Source: Arcuatula senhousia (Eukaryota > Mollusca > Bivalvia > Mytilida > Mytilidae). From it: DNA of 64,000 nucleotides. The stretch spans positions 4,712,001 through 4,776,000 of the forward strand of contig OZ020304.1 in the NCBI GenBank assembly GCA_963971305.1, given 5' to 3'. Every line of letters begins with the position of its first letter. Position 1 is the first letter of the stretch. This document shows positions 57,960 through 64,000 of this stretch, in pieces. The notes below the pieces were generated by a model. The model was given only the letters and a program-made list of their open reading frames with translations. It was not told the DNA's origin and searched no databases. The position numbers and the translations under genes were made by a program.

Positions 57960-58440
57960 TTGCAAATTACTAACAACTAGAAAAACTGTGCGCAGAAGCT
58001 TACAAATAAATACATGTCCCCAAAATAATGTTTCTGGTCAAATTCATGAAAATCCATCAAAGGATTTAGGAGGAGTTGCGGATTAGATATGGGTATTACT
58101 AGTCGTCAAATGGCCAAGTCCATGTTTAGCTATGGGAAACCGCAAACTCATTCTGATCAAATTCTAAAATAGATGGTGCACATCTACATAATGTCACATA
58201 TATTGTGTAAAAGTATCAAGAAAATCCATCAAGGAGTTTAGGAGGAGTTGCGGATACCCCTTGTAGTGGAGCAGCTTAGTCCATGTATTGCTATGGCAAA
58301 TCCCAAAATTCATTTTGATCAAATTCTAAAATAAAAGGTGCATATCTTCATTATTTCACAAAGATTGTATGAAAGTTTCATGAAAATCCATCTAGGGGTT
58401 TTGGAGGAGTTGCGGATAAGAGATGGATATATATACTGAG
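57960..58440 (+). repeat. Tandem repeat, three ~155-165 bp units
   Basis: 'gaaaatccatcaaaggattt..aggaggagttgcggat' recurs at about 58045, 58210 and 58385, with 'tgatcaaattctaaaata' between. Likely the core of another pearl-type element. Confidence 0.65.
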
Positions 58441-58674
58441 GTGTAACGTATATATATAGGGACCGACACATGGACTATTAGTACTTGTAGTTTTATGAAA
58501 AAGGCAAGCGCTTATTTATGTTGGATTCCTTTTGGATTAAAATTACAAAATAAAACAACAGAGAAAAAAATATTCTCCTAAATATAAACTTGACTTTTCA
58601 TAAATGGAAATTACAAACTTTATTTGATATACAAATAATATATCTATGTAATGAAAAATACAACAAACAAAATT

Positions 58675-58920
58675 GTGCTACGCCTGACGCACGTTGTCTA
58701 ATCAATGCTCTACTAAAAAGATTGAGAATGCCAAACACTATATGTATGGATATGGAGAGTTAAGAAACATAAAACATGAATATGCCGAACTGGAAACCAA
58801 ATAATGCCTCAGATCAACCTATGACTGGGTAGAAGGAACCGTAGAGTTTAAACTATTTTGAAATATACACAGATAATTTTATAGCTTTGACAAGTGTGCT
58901 AATTCCAGAGAGAGCTAACA
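58675..58920 (-). repeat. Family T copy
   Basis: 'gtgctacgcctgacgcacgt', 'aatgccaaacactatatg' and 'agatcaacctatgactggg', same strand as 14410. Confidence 0.65.
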
Positions 58921-58984
58921 TCGGGCAATTAAAAAAAAACTCCACCAGCAGCGCTTACCATTCACGGATGTTAGAAATACACAC

Positions 58985-59095
58985 TATAACAAAGTCCCAG
59001 AATAATAAATTTTGCTAAGACTGGCGTGCGTCTCGTTTAATCAAGACTCGTCAGAGACGCTCTACCCAAAAGATCATGGAAACTTAACCCTGGAG
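58985..59095 (-). repeat. Family T copy, truncated
   Basis: 'caaagtcccagaataataaa', 'caagactcgtcagagacgct' and 'acccaaaagatcatg'. About 65 bases from the previous copy, same orientation. Confidence 0.65.
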
Positions 59096-59713
59096 ACCTC
59101 ATTTGAAATATTCTTAACGAATGGTTTCAAATAAAGTAACTTACTTTAAATGAATTTCGGGCCTTCTATTAGTCATTAATCCACAAAAAATGAATACGTA
59201 GTGTTTAAAACTTCGCTTCGCTTTTTGGGACCAGAAATATCAGAATTATAGTCACGACAGATTGTCAGATTAATTCAAGACAAAAACTGAATTTTGATGT
59301 TTTTATTTAGTTTTTGTTGTTTAATAAAATGTAAAAACAGCTGCTTCCAGGATCTGTCCCTGAGATTTACTCCAAGATAACATAGCTGGTGGTCTATACT
59401 AAATCTGAAATAAAATATCAAGGTGAAGTGTTATAATAATATTTTCTTAAAGTTGTCTTTCCGATATTCTAATGTCTCGTTGGCACTTTGGCTTCATAAT
59501 TAAATGACAATGGTTAAAACTTCTTGTAAGACCAGAAAAAAACATCAACAAAAGCCTTTTTGGACATCATATATCATTCAAAATTTATGTGATCGGTTTT
59601 AAATTTTTCATGCTTCTTAAAAAAGTAAATATTTTCATCTACTGAAAAGAAGTTTTTTCTTCGATCGTTCTTTTAATTAGATTAGCCAATACATACCAAA
59701 GTTGGAATGGTAA
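59096..59713. other. 3' side of the Gly/Tyr-rich gene
   Basis: Probable 3'UTR/downstream sequence of the minus-strand gene. TTTATT at 59303 would be an AATAAA signal on that strand. A further exon is not evident. Confidence 0.35.
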
Positions 59714-60275
59714 TTAACCGGAAACATAAGTATTGGGATAGTAGGAGTTTGAGCTTGAGTAAACAGGCAAGGATCCACCAGACACGATGGTAGTTGTAGG
59801 GGCATAGGCGCCCGCAGACATAAATCCTGCCCCGGTGTTGTAGCTTGGGTAATAGGAACCAGTGTTTAAGTAAGATCCAGTATTGTAGCTGGGATAATAT
59901 GATCCGGAACTCATGTAGGAACCAGTGTTGTAGGTAGGGTAATATGATCCAGATCCCATGTATGAAGATGAGTAAGAATATGGCATTGAGTAGCTTACAC
60001 CTCCGTAACCAAGACCACCTCCATACCCACCGCCGTATCCATAGCCACCGCTGTATCCGTAGCCACCACCGTAACCACCACCGTATCCTAAACCGCCGCC
60101 GTATCCAATGCCACCACCGTAACCTTTACCCCATCCGCCGCCATAACCTCTATATCCACCCCCATAACCTTTGCCCCATCCTCCACGGTAGCCCTTTCCT
60201 TTTCCGTACCCGCCTGCTTCTGCAATGACAACTACCGCCGCAAGGGCGAGGAAGATTTTCAGGGACACCATCAGT
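59714..60275 (-). CDS. Glycine/tyrosine-rich secreted protein, shematrin-like, 185 aa
   Basis: ATG at 60271-60269, stop at 59716-59714. Signal peptide MVSLKIFLALAAVVVIAEA (about 1-19). Residues 20-90 are GYG/GGYGGG repeats with interspersed KGKG and WGKGYGGG. Then a Ser/Tyr stretch (SMPYSYSSSY). About three tandem copies of (S/T)GSYYPSYNTGS(Y) occupy about 104-148, and the end is Ser/Tyr-rich. The composition matches shematrin-type shell framework proteins or other mantle-secreted Gly-rich proteins; the RKKKY-like tail of classic shematrins is missing. It probably self-assembles in the organic shell matrix or periostracum. The coding exon starts at 60275 after a ttttttcag acceptor. A 5'UTR exon ends with donor gtatag at 60815, giving a ~0.54 kb leader intron. 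Tyr-rich repeats could be cross-linked; that is inference. Confidence 0.85.
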
Positions 60276-60815
60276 CTGAAAAAAGTTAAAATGTTAAAAT
60301 GTCCAAGTCTGTCGAAAGCTTAAAGGTCAAGCAGGACTTCTGTCATATATCATGGTTATTATCATAGAAAATCTGGAAATAAGATAATTTAAGTAAGTTT
60401 ATTTGAATTCCAAAGTTAATGTTGTTTTTTTATGAATCTTGAATCATTGAATGATTGAACTTTTCAAGAGATTTTTGTTTCATGGCAGTTCTTGGCCCAG
60501 AGTGAAAATTATGTATTGAAACGGGCCTTTTCAATTGATTTCAGTTTATTCTATAACTGTCCATTTTGTTGTATTAACGAGAAGCACGGGGCATTACATG
60601 GATCTGTTTACTATTTTTTAAGCAATGTCTGAACGTAGCCAGTCGCGGTTCTATATGTTTTATGATATCGCAGGTACTAAAAAAAATTAAAAAAATATTA
60701 CTCTTAGAAATGAGGAAGACCACCCAAAAAGATTTTTGTTGTTTTATGTTGTTGTTTCCCCCCTCATCTAATTAATATAGTATTATGATTAATTAAATAC
60801 TATAAAATACTATAC

Positions 60816-60848
60816 CTTTTTGGTTGCTTTAGATTTTATCCTAAAAGC
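60816..60848 (-). other. Predicted 5'UTR exon of the Gly/Tyr-rich gene
   Basis: It lies between the predicted start about 30 bases after the TATA box and the donor AAAAAG/gtatag. Placement of the 5' end is inferred. Confidence 0.5.
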
Positions 60849-60875
60849 GCCGTTAGTGAATTTGACGAAAACAAG

Positions 60876-60883
60876 TTTATATA
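60876..60883 (-). promoter_or_regulatory. TATA box of the Gly/Tyr-rich gene
   Basis: TATATAAA on the minus strand, with CACGTG (E-box) about 15 bases upstream at 60896-60901. Confidence 0.6.
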
Positions 60884-61289
60884 CTACCCATCAATCACGT
60901 GAATCCACTTCAGGGAGATCGGGAATATTTCTGTGGTAATCCATTTTCTTCTAATCATGATTCTGTGTATTGGTAAGGTCAATACAGGTCATCCGTGTCA
61001 AATCCGGTGACAAATTACTGGAGATGTCTTCCTTCTTCTGGCCCTGTTTCGTAACATTCAATATATATCTTAAGATGTCTTGGAGGTGAATACTTAAAAG
61101 TCTTAATATCTCAATCTAACCGTAGTTTGTTTACAAATAAATAGTTTTCCAAAAAGTCATTCTTTAGTGATATGGCCAAAATAGACACAAGTGCAAAATA
61201 TTTAAAAGTAAAAGAAGCAAATCCAACTTGTATATTTCTAGAAATAATTATAAAGTCATAACATGTAATCTCTGAGATACGAACATAGA

Positions 61290-62075
61290 CGAATCAAAAG
61301 CTCCGACGAGCGCAGCATGATACGACCGCAACATGTTGAACCCTGTGCGTTTTAGGCCCAATATGGATAGTCAATTGCTCTGGACATATGCATCCTATAG
61401 TGGACTGACAAAGTTTTTTGACACATGCAGCCTTTGGTGGACTTTCCACCCACATTTCACAAGAAATTAATTTTCTTTTACAAAGCAGACCAAAATAAAT
61501 TACAAAAATTTACCCCTTTTGGTCGCTAATTATGGGCATCTGCTCCCTTTTCATTTTTTGCCCTTTTGGCCCCTAGCCCCAATAAGGGTGAGGAGAGTGT
61601 CACAAAATTAATCCTACCTTTTGTACATTCACTACTTGACAAGCATTAATTAGCAAAATGCTAAGTTGCGATTTTGGCCCGTTTTGGCCCCTAATTTCAT
61701 GACGGAAAAAGGGGTGGCAATAATTATTCCTCCATTTTTGATTAACTACTTGACAAGACTTAACATGCAAAAAAAATCAAAATTGGACAAGAAATAAAAA
61801 AGTTCCTTCCTTTTAAATGAAAAAGGGGGTACCCCAAAATCAAAACCATATATGATATAATGGTAAGGCAAATCATTTTTAAATTCATAGCAATTGGCCA
61901 ACTAGAACCAAAGTTATTGTGGGAACAAATTAAACGTTTGAACTTTGTCCCTTTTTGGCCCCTTATTTCTAAACGAATAAGGAGGGGGGGGCAAAAATCA
62001 ATCCCATTCATCATTTCATTGTATGAAACATTATTTTGAAATTTAAAGTAATTGTGGGAACAAACAAACAAGAGG
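61290..62075. mobile_element. Core-repeat element with TTTTGGCCCCTAA units
   Basis: It begins 'cgacgagcgcagcatgatac', then has tandem ~150 bp units sharing 'ccctttttggcccct', 'aataattattcc' / 'aaattaatcct' and 'actacttgacaag' (61490-62000). Similar architecture to pearl-type elements. Confidence 0.55.
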
Positions 62076-63342
62076 CTCCCAGGAGCCTGAATCGCTCACC
62101 TGGTCTTGATGTCAACCCTATGAAGACTTTTGTATAGCTAAATGAGCTGAATGTTTAAGCATGAAAAAGCTTTTCTCTATCTGCAATAGTTTTCATTCTA
62201 AATAATCAAAAAACACTATTATTCAACTTTTAAGGGGCTGTAACCCCTATAATGGGTTATCAGACAACTTCAACCCTATAAAGACTTTTGTAGAGCTAAA
62301 TGAGCTGAACATTTAAGCAAGCAACAGCTTTTCTTTATCTGCAATAGTTTTCATTCTATAGGCCAAAAACATAAAACAACGCTATTTTTCAAACCTTTCA
62401 GGGGCTGTAACCCCTATAAGGGGTCATCTGACAACTTTGACCTTATGAAGACTTTTGTAGAGCTAAATGAGCTGAACATTTAAGCAAGCAAAATCTTATC
62501 TCTATCTGCAATAGTTTTCATTCTATAAGCCAAAAACACTATTTTTTTTTGCCTTTAAGGGGATGTAGCCCCTATTAGGGGTCATCTGACAACTTCGACC
62601 CTATGAAGACTTTTGTAGAGCTAAATGAGCTGAACATTTAAGAAAGCAACAGATTTTCTCTATCTGCAATAGTTTTCATTCTAGAGGCCAAAAACACTAT
62701 TTTTTGCCTTTAAGGGGCTGTAACCCCTATGAGGGGTCATCTGACAACTTTGACCCTATGGAGACTTTTGTAGAGCTAAATGAGCTGAACATATAAGTAA
62801 GCAACAGCTTTTCTCTATCTATAATAGTTTTCATTCTATAGGCCAAAAACATGCAAAAACGCTATTTTTTCACCTTTAAGGGGCTGTAACCTCTATAAGG
62901 GATCATCTGACAACTTTGACCTTATGAAGACTTTTGTAGAGCTAAATGAGCTGAAGATTTAAGCAAGCAACAGCTTTTCTCTATTTGCAATAGTTTTCTT
63001 TCTATAGGCCAAAAACACTATTTTTGCCTTTAAGGGCTGTAACCCCTATTGGGGGTCATCTGACAACTTTGACCCTATGAAGACTTTTGTAGAGCTAAAT
63101 GAGCTGAACATTTAAGCAAGCAACAGCTTTTCTCTATCTGCAATAGTTTTCATTCTATAAGCTAAAAACACTATTTTTTTGCCTTTAAGAGGCTGTAACC
63201 CCTATAAGGGGTCATCTGACAACTTGGACCCTATGGAGACTTTTGTAGAGCTAAATGAGCTGAACATTTAAGTAAGCAACAGCTTTTCTTTATCTACAAT
63301 AGTTATCATTCTATAGGCCAAAAACATGCAACAAGAGGCTCC
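62072..63342 (+). mobile_element. Core-repeat element family 2, long array (about 7-8 units)
   Basis: Head 'aagaggctcccaggagcctg' and 'aatcgctcacctggtcttga', followed by 155-165 bp units as in 55435-56588. No right terminus before the next head at 63333. Confidence 0.8.
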
Positions 63343-64000
63343 CAGGAGCCTGAATCGCTCACCTGAACTACACAGATACATATATTTTGTAGATATTATT
63401 GTGCTTAACAATATGCAATTTAAATTTCTGAAATAACTTGGTTAGTTTTCAAGTTATTGGGCTTAATAAGTGCAAAATTTAGAAAAAAATTGAAAAAAGG
63501 GCAATAACTCCCACATCAGCAGTCAGATCTTTTCCTAAATTTCAGGACAGGTACTGAATACGCTGATAACTTTCGATTTTTGCACAATTTTGATATCTGA
63601 AACCATTTTGAGTTATTAGCAAAAAAAATGAAATTTACGCCCTATGTTCTATTTTTAGCCACGGCAGCCATGTTTTTTAACAAATCAAAAATATGAACGA
63701 TAGAGTTGTAGCATATAAGCTATTAAACAAGTGTGCCAAGTTAAGATGCAGTTGGTCTTATGGTGTCAGACAATTTAATCTTTGAAATTCAGGGGAAAAA
63801 TAATGAAAAATGGTAAATTTTGTTGTTTTAAGGACAATAACTCCTAATAGAAATGGTCCTACAGCTTTGACCTAAATATACATGTAAGAAATGTAGATCT
63901 TGATGTGCTTGATCATATGCAACTTAAATTTTTGAAATATCTTGTATAGTTTTTAAGATATATGACTAAATAAGTGAAAAATTTTGAAAAAAATCCAGAT
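63333..64000 (+). mobile_element. Second family-2 head with a different core (cut by window edge)
   Basis: The same head 'aagaggctcccaggagcctg' and 'gctcacctg' is followed by a different core ('aagtgcaaaatttagaaaaa', 'gggcaataactcc' and 'cttaaatttttgaaatatct' recurring about 480 bp apart). This suggests modular exchange of cores behind one head. Confidence 0.65.

Noticed and set aside
59944..60228. His-rich plus-strand ORF
   Set aside because: Antisense shadow of the glycine/tyrosine repeat gene.

Overview
The window looks like nuclear DNA from a bivalve mollusc, most likely a mussel (Mytilidae). It is AT-rich and gene-poor, with intron-split genes using GT..AG junctions. The gene families are typical of bivalves: paired secreted C1q-domain proteins, a glycine/tyrosine-rich shell-matrix-type protein, a lineage-specific caspase, an MS4A-like four-pass membrane protein and a peptide GPCR. 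Most of the rest is mobile-element debris, including short interspersed repeats, foldback and inverted-terminal elements, and elements with ~155-165 bp core tandem repeats like the bivalve 'pearl'/Helitron-like families. The species assignment is an inference; no search was possible.

Layout. 1-661 (-): 5' part of a rhodopsin-family neuropeptide-type GPCR, cut by the window edge. 2.0-17.2 kb: no intact gene; nested SINE-like repeats, a degenerate acidic reading frame, two facing copies of a foldback element (6.7-8.0 kb), a long-TIR element (14.8-15.3 kb) and a pair of ~0.8 kb inverted arms (12.5-13.3 and 16.2-17.0 kb). 17571-19439 (+): four-exon MS4A/CD20-like gene. 21442-29033 (-): six-exon caspase, 431 codons. 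33208-37324 (+): C1q-domain gene 1, its first coding exon interrupted by ~600 bp. 38.5-39.8 kb (-): broken Penelope-like reverse transcriptase. 43.5-45.6 kb: non-autonomous DNA transposon with an exact 5-bp target duplication and a nested SINE. 49212-54545 (+): C1q-domain gene 2, intact, with a 4.5 kb intron full of elements. 56.8-57.7 kb (-): LINE 3' remnant. 59714-60275 (-): glycine/tyrosine-rich secreted protein with a 5'UTR intron and TATA box. 61.3 kb to the end: core-repeat elements.

The strongest unusual signal is inside the caspase gene. The intron before the exon carrying the catalytic histidine holds ~3.16 kb (about 75 copies) of a 42-bp tandem repeat. Each unit is a copy of that intron's own 3' splice site (CTAAC branch-like motif, T-rich tract, AG) fused to the first ~20 bases of the exon. 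The unit is a multiple of three and open in the caspase frame, so choosing an upstream acceptor would add 14-residue blocks without shifting the frame, as far as the first irregular unit. The same caspase also departs from the family at two active-site motifs (QACRC for QACxG; AWS for SWR).

The genes are not an operon or pathway. The caspase and the C1q proteins fit the expanded apoptosis/innate-immunity repertoire of bivalves, and the Gly/Tyr-rich protein fits mantle secretion.
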